A program made the translations under genes and the position numbers. Below are positions 34,483 through 42,146 of a stretch of 64,000 bases of DNA, piece after piece. Under the pieces are notes generated by a model. The model was not told the DNA's origin, did no database searches, and saw nothing but the letters and a program-made list of their open reading frames with translations. The stretch comes from Nonomuraea gerenzanensis (GTDB lineage: Bacteria; Actinomycetota; Actinomycetes; Streptosporangiales; Streptosporangiaceae). Every line of letters begins with the position of its first letter. Within the stretch, counting starts at the first letter, position 1. Location: the NCBI RefSeq assembly GCF_020215645.1, contig NZ_CP084058.1, positions 9,672,001-9,736,000 of the forward strand. Reading direction: 5' to 3'.

Positions 34483-35745
34483 CTAACGCACGTCGGGGTC
34501 GCGTACCCCCGCCCACATGCCCAGGCAGGCCAGCACCCCCAGCCCCGCGCACATCACCCAAACCGCACCCCCCACGTACTGGAACAGCGCCGTCCCGATG
34601 CTCGGCCCGACGGCCCACCCCGCCGTCTGGCAGGTGGACAGGGCGCCGATGTAGCGGCTGCGCAGGGCGGGAGTGGGGGCGGCGAGGGCCGGGTACGCAC
34701 CGATGGACGGAGCGCTGATGATCTCCCCCATCGTCCACACCACGGCGCCGACCACGAAGATCCACGGGCCGAAGGGCAGGCCGAACAGGCCCAGGCCGAC
34801 ACCGAGCAGGAGGCAGCCGGCGGCGACGGTGGCACGCATGGAGAAGCGCTGGATGAGGGTGGTCAGCGGCAGCTCGACGAGGATCACCAGGGCGCCGTTG
34901 AGCGCGACGACGGCGCCGTAGAGGGCGGTCGGGTAGCCGCTCTGCTGCACCTCCAGCGGCAGCGTGGACTGGTACTGGACCTCGGCGACCGCGGTGACGA
35001 ACATGCCCGCCAGGAACAGCAGGAAGCGGCGGTCGCGCAGCAGGTCGCGGTAGCGGGCCCGCGTGCTCTCGGGAGCGTCGGCGTCCCCGCCGATCGCCGC
35101 ATCCCCGATCGCCGCATCCCCGCCGGCCGCCGCGCCCCGGCGGCCGGCGCGGGCCGGGATGACGAGCAGGACGACGACGGCGAAGAGCAGGCTGACGACG
35201 GCGTTGACGGCGAAGACCACCGGATAGGAGTACGCGGCGGCCAGCCACACCCCGAGCAGCGGCCCGATGGCGGCGCCCACGTTGAGCCCGAACCGGCTGG
35301 CGGCCGACGCCATCACCAGCCGCTGCGGCGGCGTCAGGTCGGCGAGCATCGTGGCCGCGGCCGGCCGGTACATCTGCCCGAACGCCCCCGCCGCGAAGCC
35401 GACGGCCAGCAGCGGGACGAACGCCGTGACGGCGGCGAGCCCGGCCGTGGCGACGCCGCACAGGACCATCGACCAGATGATCACCGTCCGCGCGCCGAAC
35501 CGCCCCGTCGCGCTGCCGCCGGCGAACGTGCCCAGGATCGACCCGGCCCCGAACCCGGTGAGCACGAGCCCGGCCTGCGCGGGGCTGTAGCCGATGCCGG
35601 TCAGGTACAGGACCAGGAAGAGGGCGACGAAGCTGCCCATCCGGTTCAGCGCGATGCCGAACAGCAGCACGATCGCCGCCCGCGGCAGCTCGCGCAGCGT
35701 GCGGATCACTCCGGCGGGAGCCTGGTCGACGGGCGAATCGGTCAT
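34483..35745 (-). CDS. MFS transporter, probable product exporter of the biosynthetic cluster
   Basis: 420 residues from ATG 35745, overlapping the ATP-grasp stop as ATGA. Twelve membrane segments are visible; motif-A-like GGSATGRFGARTVI follows segment 2 and PAAATMLADLTPPQR the fourth. The central cytoplasmic loop contains a small in-frame duplication (GDAAIGDAAIGGDAD). It is DHA1-like, acting by proton antiport in the cytoplasmic membrane. It is the last gene of the 14-gene leftward operon. The tabtoxin cluster of Pseudomonas likewise encodes an MFS protein (TblR) assigned to export or immunity, so this is the best candidate for export of the product. Confidence 0.85.
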   Translation of the reverse strand: MTDSPVDQAPAGVIRTLRELPRAAIVLLFGIALNRMGSFVALFLVLYLTGIGYSPAQAGLVLTGFGAGSILGTFAGGSATGRFGARTVIIWSMVLCGVATAGLAAVTAFVPLLAVGFAAGAFGQMYRPAAATMLADLTPPQRLVMASAASRFGLNVGAAIGPLLGVWLAAAYSYPVVFAVNAVVSLLFAVVVLLVIPARAGRRGAAAGGDAAIGDAAIGGDADAPESTRARYRDLLRDRRFLLFLAGMFVTAVAEVQYQSTLPLEVQQSGYPTALYGAVVALNGALVILVELPLTTLIQRFSMRATVAAGCLLLGVGLGLFGLPFGPWIFVVGAVVWTMGEIISAPSIGAYPALAAPTPALRSRYIGALSTCQTAGWAVGPSIGTALFQYVGGAVWVMCAGLGVLACLGMWAGVRDPDVR

Positions 35746-36965
35746 GCGGGGCTCCACGTGCAACGTAACGCCGCCAGCGACCGGCCGAGCGCGTCGGACA
35801 GCTCCTCGCGGGTGGCGGCGGTGGCGGTGACGAAGGCGACGCGGCCCTCCATGAGGTCCTTGTGCGGCAGCAGGACGACCTCGCCGGGGCCGACGAGCGG
35901 GACGGCGAGCCCGGCCTCCGGCGGCAGGCCGGCCGGGGAGAAGGCGATCTCCTCGACGCGGGTCCGGTGCCACGGCGGGTAGGCGAACCTGATCCCGGCG
36001 CACAGTGCGCGCGTGCGCGTGAGGTCGGGCGCGTCGCCGCACGACACCGCCGCCAGGGCCAGGCCCGGGTCCACGCCGGAGGCGCTGTGGCACAGGTACG
36101 AGATGAGGTCGCCGCCGAGCCGGCCGTTGATCTCGATGAGCTTCGGGCCCTCGTCGGTGAGCTTGAACTCGGTGTGCGTGGCGCCGGTCGAGAACCCGAC
36201 GGCCGCATGCACCTGGGTCAGGAAGCGGGTGATCGCGGGGTCGCCGAGCAGCGGGTCGTCGCCGCGCGTCCAGTGCCCGGTCTCCTCGAAGTACGGCGCG
36301 TAGCCCAGCTCCTTGTGCGAGACGACGACCGGCATGACATGGCCCCGCCGCAGCACGCAGTCCACGGCGACCTCCGGCCCGGTGAGGTATTCCTCGATCA
36401 GGACGGAGCGGTCCGGCGATCGCAGGTCGGCGGCCGGCAGGCGGTGGGCGGGCGCGAAGTGCTCGGCCAGCTCCGCGCCGTCGCGGACCAGCGCGACGGC
36501 CTGGCTGGCGACCCCGGCCCTGGGCTTGACGACGACCGGGTAGCCGAACTTCTCGGCCGCGGCGTGCGCCTCGGCCACGTCGCCGACCAGCACCGACTGC
36601 GGCTGCGGCACGCCGCGCGCGGCCAGCGCCGAGCGGGTGGCGTGCTTGTCGCGGCAGGCGCGGGCGGCGCCGGGGCCCGGCCCTGGCAGGCCGACGGCCG
36701 CGGCGGCCAGCGCGGTGTCCACGACGTGGCTCTCCGCCCAGGTCATGACCCCGTGGACGGCCTGCCGCGCGACGATCTCGCCGACGGCGGCCACGATGCC
36801 CTCCGCGGTCATGCCGGGCACGACGGTGGCGCCGGCGATGTAGGGCGTCTCCCACTCGGCGGGCCTGCCGATGACGAGGTGCACCTCGTAGCGCTCGCCG
36901 ATCTGGCGCAGCATGAACTCCCTGTACAGGCGCGGCCCCGTCCCGACCACCACCAGCCGCTTCAC
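35742..36965 (-). CDS. ATP-grasp ligase (carboxylate-amine ligase)
   Basis: 407 residues from GTG 36965 (GTGA overlap with the cupin stop). The N-terminal Rossmann-like domain is RLVVVGTGPRLYREF. The ATP-grasp core has RDKHATRSALAARGVPQP, YPVVVKPRAGVASQAV, VLIEEYLTGPEVAVDCVL and the metal-binding LIEINGRLGGDLI. The family joins a carboxylate, activated as acyl phosphate, to an amine. In tabtoxin the ATP-grasp protein TblF is assigned to the peptide bond with Thr/Ser; a similar ligation to the beta-lactam amino acid is proposed here. It is a cytoplasmic protein, translationally coupled to the MFS gene. Confidence 0.88.
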   Translation of the reverse strand: MKRLVVVGTGPRLYREFMLRQIGERYEVHLVIGRPAEWETPYIAGATVVPGMTAEGIVAAVGEIVARQAVHGVMTWAESHVVDTALAAAAVGLPGPGPGAARACRDKHATRSALAARGVPQPQSVLVGDVAEAHAAAEKFGYPVVVKPRAGVASQAVALVRDGAELAEHFAPAHRLPAADLRSPDRSVLIEEYLTGPEVAVDCVLRRGHVMPVVVSHKELGYAPYFEETGHWTRGDDPLLGDPAITRFLTQVHAAVGFSTGATHTEFKLTDEGPKLIEINGRLGGDLISYLCHSASGVDPGLALAAVSCGDAPDLTRTRALCAGIRFAYPPWHRTRVEEIAFSPAGLPPEAGLAVPLVGPGEVVLLPHKDLMEGRVAFVTATAATREELSDALGRSLAALRCTWSPA

Positions 36966-37516
36966 GACGCCCGCTCCGCACCGATGCCGACGAACGCCAT
37001 CAGCGCCGGGGTGGCGGCGCGGTTGTGCCAGGCGTGCCGGGTGCCCTGCTGGACGACGCAGGCGCCGGGGGTGAGCCGCACCTCCTCGCCCGAGTCGAGC
37101 TCCAGCCACAGCTCGCCCTCCAGGCAGATGCCGTAGTCGAGGGTGTCGGTGGTGTGCATCCCCGAGGAGTCGCCGGGCTCGAAGACGTCCATGAGCCCGG
37201 GCAGCCGCTCCTCGACCTCCGCGTCGATCTCGGCCTGCTCCTCGGGCGAGGGCACAGCCGACGATGCAGCGGACGCGGGCGGGAAGCGTACGAGCAGCAG
37301 CCGCGTCCCGCCGGCCCCGGCGAAGAACGGCAGCGTGACCGGCGCCGCCGCCTTCGGGCCGACGGTGGCGCCGCCGTCGGGGCTGCCCCACAGCAGGTAC
37401 ATCTCCTGGCCCGGCAGCGCGCGGGCGGTGATCGGCGGGACGAGCGTGTCACGCACGACGACCGCCGCGCCGTCCGGACGGTAGCCGGTCACGATCAGGC
37501 GCGGATCGATCGCCAT
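36962..37516 (-). CDS. cupin-domain protein
   Basis: 184 residues from ATG 37516, overlapping the BtrH-like stop by 1 nt (TGATG). The C-terminal cupin has MHTTDTLDYGICLEGELWLELDSGEEVRLTPGACVVQQGTRHAWHN, with motif-1-like His/Asp and the motif-2 His pair. Metal ligands are only partly classical. It could be a small metal-dependent isomerase/oxygenase or a binding protein. It was probably recruited to process an intermediate, but no specific reaction can be named. It is coupled to the ATP-grasp gene. Confidence 0.75.
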   Translation of the reverse strand: MAIDPRLIVTGYRPDGAAVVVRDTLVPPITARALPGQEMYLLWGSPDGGATVGPKAAAPVTLPFFAGAGGTRLLLVRFPPASAASSAVPSPEEQAEIDAEVEERLPGLMDVFEPGDSSGMHTTDTLDYGICLEGELWLELDSGEEVRLTPGACVVQQGTRHAWHNRAATPALMAFVGIGAERAS

Positions 37517-38454
37517 CACAGGCCCCCTTGGTGCCGCAGCCGCTTCAGCGTGTCCTCCTCGGCCGCGCGGAGGTCCGCGCAGGCGGCGGCCACGCGGGCG
37601 GCGTCCACCTGGCCGAGCGCCTTGCCGATCATCAACTGGTTCCTGATGTCCCTGCACCGCCCGACGAGGTCGGCGAGCGCCGGTTCCGCGTCCGCGAACG
37701 CCGGTTGCCGGGCCGCGAACGCGCGCAGGCAGGCCCGCGACCCCTCGTAGACCGAGAAGGCGTCGTAGAGCAGGGCGATGGTGCGGGCGGGGGCGATCCA
37801 CGGTGTGGCGAGGAGGTCCGCGACCCCGTCCAGCAGCGTGTAGGTGTCGTCGTGGGCGCGCAGGACCTCGGCGAACCCGGCCGCGGATCCGGCCAGCGCG
37901 GCCCGCTCGTCGTACGGGCCGGTGGGGAACCAGCTCACGTGCCGCAGCTTGCCGTTGTCGTAGGCCGCGGCGATGACGTCCTCGGAGTAGGTGTACCGGC
38001 ACAGCACGCTCGCCCGGTTGTCGTCGAGGATCGACCACTGCCCGTCGGCGTAGGAGGTGAGCGTGATGGTGTGGACGACGTGGTCGGTGCGGTACTCGGG
38101 CGTGTGCGGCAGGTAGTAGACGTCCACGAAGAGGATCACGTAACCGGTGTCGCGGGCGGTGTCGACGATGAGGTCGCGGGCCTGCGCGTAGGTGTCGAAG
38201 GGGAGGTACTCGCGGGCGATCCCGACCCGGGCCAGGGCGGCCGGGTCGAGGAGGTCGCTCTGGAAGTCGTACTTCGGGCGGCCGACGCGGATCACCTGGT
38301 CGGCGATGTCGTCGCAGGTGACCAGGCAGCCGGCGAAGACCAGCGGCAGGTCGGGGACCCGCTCGGCGAGCATGACCATCGCCTGCCGCTGGTAGCAGTT
38401 GAGGAACGACCGGTCGTACAACTGCTGGTCGTAGCCGTAGACGTCGTCTCTCAT
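37516..38454 (-). CDS. BtrH-like acyltransferase (BtrH_N domain)
   Basis: 312 residues from ATG 38454. The N-terminal domain shows Cys20 in FLNCYQRQA, and later VILFVDVYYLPHTPEYRTDHVVHTITL and WSILDDNRAS. This is the Cys...His...Asp papain-like order of BtrH_N (PF14399 as I recall). In butirosin biosynthesis BtrH transfers an acyl chain from the acyl carrier protein BtrI to an amine. Two carrier proteins encoded in the same operon make the same job likely here: release of a carrier-bound acid as an amide. The C-terminal half is helical and of unknown role. Confidence 0.72.
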   Translation of the reverse strand: MRDDVYGYDQQLYDRSFLNCYQRQAMVMLAERVPDLPLVFAGCLVTCDDIADQVIRVGRPKYDFQSDLLDPAALARVGIAREYLPFDTYAQARDLIVDTARDTGYVILFVDVYYLPHTPEYRTDHVVHTITLTSYADGQWSILDDNRASVLCRYTYSEDVIAAAYDNGKLRHVSWFPTGPYDERAALAGSAAGFAEVLRAHDDTYTLLDGVADLLATPWIAPARTIALLYDAFSVYEGSRACLRAFAARQPAFADAEPALADLVGRCRDIRNQLMIGKALGQVDAARVAAACADLRAAEEDTLKRLRHQGGL

Positions 38455-38458
38455 GGCG

Positions 38459-38914
38459 TCAGATCGTCCTGGTCATGAAGGCGCTGTGCGGGTCGGGGCC
38501 GTAGCCGCCGAACGGGCCGCAGGGCTCGAAGCCGAACTTCTCGTACAGCTTCCTGGCCCGCGCGAAGTGCTCGGTGGAGCCGGTCTCCAGGCTGAGCCGG
38601 GTCAGGCCCATCGCCTCGGCCTCCGCCAGCATGTGGGTCAGGAGCTGACCGGCGATGCCGTCGCGGCGCCGCTCGTAGGCGGTGCGCATGGACTTGATCT
38701 CGCCGTGCGTGTCGTCCATGCGCTTGATCGCGCCGCAGCCGACGAGTTCGTCGCCGTCGTACACGGACCAGAACGTGACCTCGGGGACGCGCAGCGCGTC
38801 GAGGTCGAGGGCGTAGACGCTGCCGGGCGGGGTGATGGCGCGCATCTCCTCCAGATGCTCCTCCAGGAACGCGGCGATCTCCGGCCCGCGCAGGTCGTCG
38901 ACCACGATCTTCAT
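38459..38914 (-). CDS. GNAT-family N-acetyltransferase
   Basis: 151 residues from ATG 38914 (ATGA overlap with the KAS III-like stop). The GNAT fold is clear: VTFWSVYDGDELVGCGAIKR, MRTAYERRRDGIAGQLLTHML (the Q/RxxGxG/A acetyl-CoA loop reads RRDGIAG) and LETGSTEHFARARKLYEKFGF. It acetylates an amine using acetyl-CoA. Tabtoxin producers use acetyltransferases for self-protection (Ttr) and the cluster has TblD; either resistance or an intermediate step is possible. It is located mid-operon, 4 nt before the BtrH-like gene. Confidence 0.87.
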   Translation of the reverse strand: MKIVVDDLRGPEIAAFLEEHLEEMRAITPPGSVYALDLDALRVPEVTFWSVYDGDELVGCGAIKRMDDTHGEIKSMRTAYERRRDGIAGQLLTHMLAEAEAMGLTRLSLETGSTEHFARARKLYEKFGFEPCGPFGGYGPDPHSAFMTRTI

Positions 38915-39816
38915 TGCCTTGCCTCCAGTAGTGCGCACGCGAAGAAGCCGGGTGCGGAGGCCTGCGCCAGGTAGAGCGCGCCCCGCTCCAGGCCGGTCTT
39001 GTCGGTGTAGTCCATCAGATTGATCAGCCAGTCGGCGTTGCCGCAGTGCCCGTACCTGGTCATCGGCTCCTGGAAGTGCAGCAGCCCGCGGGCCTGCCCG
39101 GCGGCCATCGCGTTGAAGCCGGCGACGGGGGCGTACAGGCTGGAGGTGAAGATCTTCGTGACGTGCCCCGGCTCGCGGCCCGCCCGCGCGAACGCCTGGC
39201 CGAGCGCGGTCCTGGCGACCGCCTGCCTGGACGCGAACGTGTCCTGCCCGACCATGCCGGCGAAGTCGGCGGCCAGCCCCGTCCCGGCGAGCGTGAGGCC
39301 GCCGTGCTCGCGGCTGATCAGGCAGCCCGCCACGGCGTCCCCGAACAGCGCGAAGGACTTCACCCGGTCGCGGTCGTCGGGAGTGCGGTCCAGCGCCACC
39401 AGCACGACGTGGCGGGCGCCCGCCGCCGCCAGGTCCCAGCCGTAGCGCAGCGCCTCGATCGAGCTGCAGCACTGCTGGAGCGACACGATCGCGGGCACGC
39501 ACGCGGTCAGCCCGGCGGCCCGCATGACCTCGACGGCGACGTCCCTGCCGAGCAGGCCGAGCGCGCCGTCGGAGGTGGCCAGCACGAGGCGGTCCACCTC
39601 CCCGGCCCTGACCCCGGGCGCGCTCAGCACCTTCGCCACGCAGTCCACGACGTACGGGACGAGCGGCCCGGTCATCTTCCTGTACGTGCCCGTGCCCATC
39701 GCGGCGAACGCGGCGTCCGGCGACACCGCGCGCCACAGGTCGTCGAAGCCGGGGATGTCCTCCGGGCGGCCTTCGGCGTCACCGGTCACGTACGCGAAGG
39801 ATCCGATGCCGGTCAC
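38911..39816 (-). CDS. ketoacyl-ACP synthase III-like protein with altered active site
   Basis: 301 residues from GTG 39816, abutting the carrier-protein stop. Thiolase fold: catalytic-Cys segment SLQQCCSSIEAL (Cys116 or Cys117) and FGDAVAGCLIS. The family His in HQAN should follow the 'TKIF' strand, but here the stretch is FTSSLYAPVAGFN with no His. The Asn region reads RYGHCGNADWLI. Loss of HQAN is seen in KAS III-like enzymes that act as O- or N-acyltransferases or hydrolases rather than condensing enzymes. With the adjacent carrier protein it may move or extend a carrier-bound acyl group. No fatty-acid genes are near. Confidence 0.8.
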   Translation of the reverse strand: MTGIGSFAYVTGDAEGRPEDIPGFDDLWRAVSPDAAFAAMGTGTYRKMTGPLVPYVVDCVAKVLSAPGVRAGEVDRLVLATSDGALGLLGRDVAVEVMRAAGLTACVPAIVSLQQCCSSIEALRYGWDLAAAGARHVVLVALDRTPDDRDRVKSFALFGDAVAGCLISREHGGLTLAGTGLAADFAGMVGQDTFASRQAVARTALGQAFARAGREPGHVTKIFTSSLYAPVAGFNAMAAGQARGLLHFQEPMTRYGHCGNADWLINLMDYTDKTGLERGALYLAQASAPGFFACALLEARQ

Positions 39817-40095
39817 TCAGACCTCGGCCGGCGCGCACGCGTCGATCTCGTCGAGCACCGACAGGATGCCCTCGACGTTGTCCAGCAGCGGCACCCATTC
39901 GGGGCGCAGCGCGATCCGCCCGTTCGCCTTCTCCTCGATGTAGCTGTTGACGAGGATGAGGATGTTGAGCGAGCTGATCCCGAGTTCGGCGCGCGTGGAG
40001 CCGAGCGCGACCTCGTCGTAGGTGAGCGGCGGGGCCATCGGCTGCTTGGCGAGGAAGTCGACGAAGTTGCGCAGCCGGTCGTCGAGGTCAGGCAT
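39817..40095 (-). CDS. stand-alone acyl/peptidyl carrier protein 1
   Basis: 92 residues from ATG 40095, overlapping the halogenase-like gene end by 8 nt. The four-helix carrier fold has LGISSLNILILV, where Ser after the Ile-Ser pair occupies the phosphopantetheine position (GxDSL is read GISSL here). Helix 1 is long and the protein is acidic. Lying directly between the SyrB2-like and KAS III-like genes, it is the likely tether on which the substrate is modified. Confidence 0.8.
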   Translation of the reverse strand: MPDLDDRLRNFVDFLAKQPMAPPLTYDEVALGSTRAELGISSLNILILVNSYIEEKANGRIALRPEWVPLLDNVEGILSVLDEIDACAPAEV

Positions 40096-40999
40096 CGGCG
40101 GCCACCCGCTTGAACTCGAAGCCGTTGAGGTTCCTGGTGTAGATGCGGTTGTAGCCGTACCTGTCCTCGCCGGAGACCAGGACGCAGCCGTGGTAGTCGA
40201 GGCTGATCTCGTCGCCGAACTCGACCAGCCGGTCCACGTGCTCGTACACCTTGGTCTGCGGGATGACGTAGCGGGAGGCGTAGCCGAGCCGGGTCTGGTC
40301 GCTGATGTTGGGCAGCGAGCCGTGCACGCACTTCTCCACGAACAGCACGAACTGGCCGGGCTCCATCTCCATCTCCACGACGTCGTCCTTCTCCGGGTCC
40401 CAGTCGGGGTCGAGCTGCAGCTCGGAGTAGTCGTAGCCGAAGAAGTCCGTCTTGCGCTCGGGGTTCTTGGTCAGCCGCTTGGCCTCGTCGTAGAACCAGC
40501 GCTTCTGGCTGCCGCGGATGAAGCGCAGGCAGCCGTTCTCACGCTTGGCCGGGGAGAAGGCGGTCCAGACGCTGACGTCCTGGAGCACCGCGTCGTCGTC
40601 GCGGTCGTAGGCGAAGCTCAGCGAGGGGGTGGCGGCGGTCGTGGTCTCGCCGACGATGTACTTCTCGACCTGGTGCCAGCCGGTGCCCGCGTCGCCGGGC
40701 TGCTTCTGGAAGATGTTGGACTTCCAGCAGATGATGTCCTCGCCCAGGAGCGAGCGGAGCTTGTTCACGATCTCCGGCCGCGAGATGTGCGCGGAGAGCG
40801 TGTCGCAGTCGAGGTGCCGGTCGTAGTTGATGATCGTCGAGTTGTGCGGCTTGTTCTTCGACAGCGCCATCTCGATCATGGCCTTGCTCCAGATCTGCTG
40901 AGCCTCGCCGGGCTCGTAGAGATCGAAGGGGCCAACGTAGCCGTTGTCCTTGAAGAACTGGACCTGCTCGGCGGTGAGGCCGTCGGTCAACGAGGTCAT
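40088..40999 (-). CDS. SyrB2-type Fe(II)/2-oxoglutarate halogenase homologue
   Basis: 303 residues from ATG 40999 (ATGA overlap). Long blocks resemble the chlorinating enzyme SyrB2: GYVGPFDLYEP, INYDRHLD, ISRPEI, CWKSN, PGDAGTGWHQ, VWTAF, NGCLRFI, FFGYDYSELQLD, MEPGQF and YASRYV. The iron ligands are His109 and His226, with Arg243 for 2-oxoglutarate. The position that carries Asp/Glu in hydroxylases, Ala118 in SyrB2, is Val111 here, so no protein carboxylate reaches the iron from that site and halide could bind. Val is bulkier than the usual Ala/Gly. SyrB2-type enzymes halogenate unactivated carbons of carrier-bound amino acids, and a carrier gene is adjacent. Hydroxylation or loss of activity are alternatives. 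Confidence 0.85.
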   Translation of the reverse strand: MTSLTDGLTAEQVQFFKDNGYVGPFDLYEPGEAQQIWSKAMIEMALSKNKPHNSTIINYDRHLDCDTLSAHISRPEIVNKLRSLLGEDIICWKSNIFQKQPGDAGTGWHQVEKYIVGETTTAATPSLSFAYDRDDDAVLQDVSVWTAFSPAKRENGCLRFIRGSQKRWFYDEAKRLTKNPERKTDFFGYDYSELQLDPDWDPEKDDVVEMEMEPGQFVLFVEKCVHGSLPNISDQTRLGYASRYVIPQTKVYEHVDRLVEFGDEISLDYHGCVLVSGEDRYGYNRIYTRNLNGFEFKRVAADA

Positions 41000-41919
41000 C
41001 TGCCTGTGCCCTTCTTGTCCAGAAGCCGTTGTGCGTTTCGCCACATGAACAGGTCGCGGTCGGCCTGCGGCATCTCGGCAGGGAAGGCCCCTTCCGCCGC
41101 GAGCCGTTCCACGAAGTTGGTCTGCTTGCCCTGCAGCCGGAAGATCGGCCAGTCGGTGCCGAACAGCACCTTGTGGTTGATGTTGCGGCGGAAGAACCGG
41201 TTGAGCCCGGCCACGCCGTCGGGGGCCTCGTAGCCGCTGGCGTCGATGTAGACGTTCGGCCGGTTGTTGCAGAGCATCGCACACTCGTCGGGATAGTGGA
41301 CGCTGCCGTGCGCGAGCACGAAGTCCACGCCGGGGAAGTCGCGGGCGGGCCGGTCCACGTAGATGGGCAGCGCGATCTCGAAGTCCAGCGCCGGGGAGGT
41401 CGCGCCGATGTGCGAGAGCACCGGCAGCCGGCGTTGCGCGCAGATCTCGTAGAACGGGTAGAGCGCCGGGTCGTCGAGGCGGTAGCCGCACGGCGGGTAG
41501 AGCTTCAGCCCGTCGAAGCCGTACTCGTCGACGGCCCGCTCGAACAGCGCGATCCCGTCGGCCCCCCAGCGCGGGTCGACGCCGGCCAGCACGCGGAAGC
41601 GGCCGGGATGCCGGTCGACCACGACCTTGTGGTGGTCGATGATCTCCTCGATGGAGTGCGTCCCGTCCTTGAGCGTGTAGGTGAAGTCGGGCACGAGCAG
41701 CACGGCCTCGTCGATGCCCGCGTCGTCCATCTCCTTGACGAGCTGGTCGCAGAGCGGGTCCTGGAGGGTCGCGTCGTGCATGCGGCGCAGCCGTTCCTTG
41801 GTGACGGGCAGGCCGCGCGCCTGCATGGCCGCGGCCATGTTGTCGACGACCCCGTCGCGGAACGAGGGCGGGAAGCACAGCTCGGCCGCGACGTGGCAGT
41901 GGAAGTCGATGATCGTCAT
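40996..41919 (-). CDS. amidohydrolase-related metal-dependent hydrolase (amidohydrolase 2 family)
   Basis: 307 residues from ATG 41919 (ATGA overlaps at both ends). TIM-barrel metal ligands: DFHCHV (HxH), GLKLYPP, LSHIGA, VLAHGSVHYP and FGTDWP. The pattern is that of the ACMS-decarboxylase/amidohydrolase-2 group, which hydrolyse or decarboxylate ring compounds with one zinc or manganese. In this operon it could decarboxylate or hydrolyse an intermediate. No membrane segment or signal is present. The specific reaction is unknown. Confidence 0.83.
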   Translation of the reverse strand: MTIIDFHCHVAAELCFPPSFRDGVVDNMAAAMQARGLPVTKERLRRMHDATLQDPLCDQLVKEMDDAGIDEAVLLVPDFTYTLKDGTHSIEEIIDHHKVVVDRHPGRFRVLAGVDPRWGADGIALFERAVDEYGFDGLKLYPPCGYRLDDPALYPFYEICAQRRLPVLSHIGATSPALDFEIALPIYVDRPARDFPGVDFVLAHGSVHYPDECAMLCNNRPNVYIDASGYEAPDGVAGLNRFFRRNINHKVLFGTDWPIFRLQGKQTNFVERLAAEGAFPAEMPQADRDLFMWRNAQRLLDKKGTGR

Positions 41920-42146
41920 GAGTTCGCCCCCAGGCAGATGCCGACGAGGTCGTGCACGTACTCGGCTTCGATGAACTGCTGGATGTGGTCCATGGCGTCG
42001 ATACCGGTCTGCTCCTCCAGCACGAACACGATGCTCATAAGCCCGATCGAGTCGACGCCGAGGTCGTTCCTGAGACTCATGGACGGCGCCACGTCCCTGC
42101 CGGGCAGGACGCTGGCGATGATCTGGCAGAGCGCCTCCTCGGTCAC
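41916..42146 (-). CDS. stand-alone acyl/peptidyl carrier protein 2
   Basis: 76 residues from GTG 42146, which overlaps the acyl-AMP ligase stop as GTGA; GGAGGAG is upstream. The carrier signature LRNDLGVDSIGLMSIVFVLEE has a canonical GVDS phosphopantetheine Ser. Being directly after the ligase gene, it is the obvious acceptor of the activated acid. The two carriers are dissimilar, so separate substrates or stages are likely. Confidence 0.88.
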   Translation of the reverse strand: MTEEALCQIIASVLPGRDVAPSMSLRNDLGVDSIGLMSIVFVLEEQTGIDAMDHIQQFIEAEYVHDLVGICLGANS

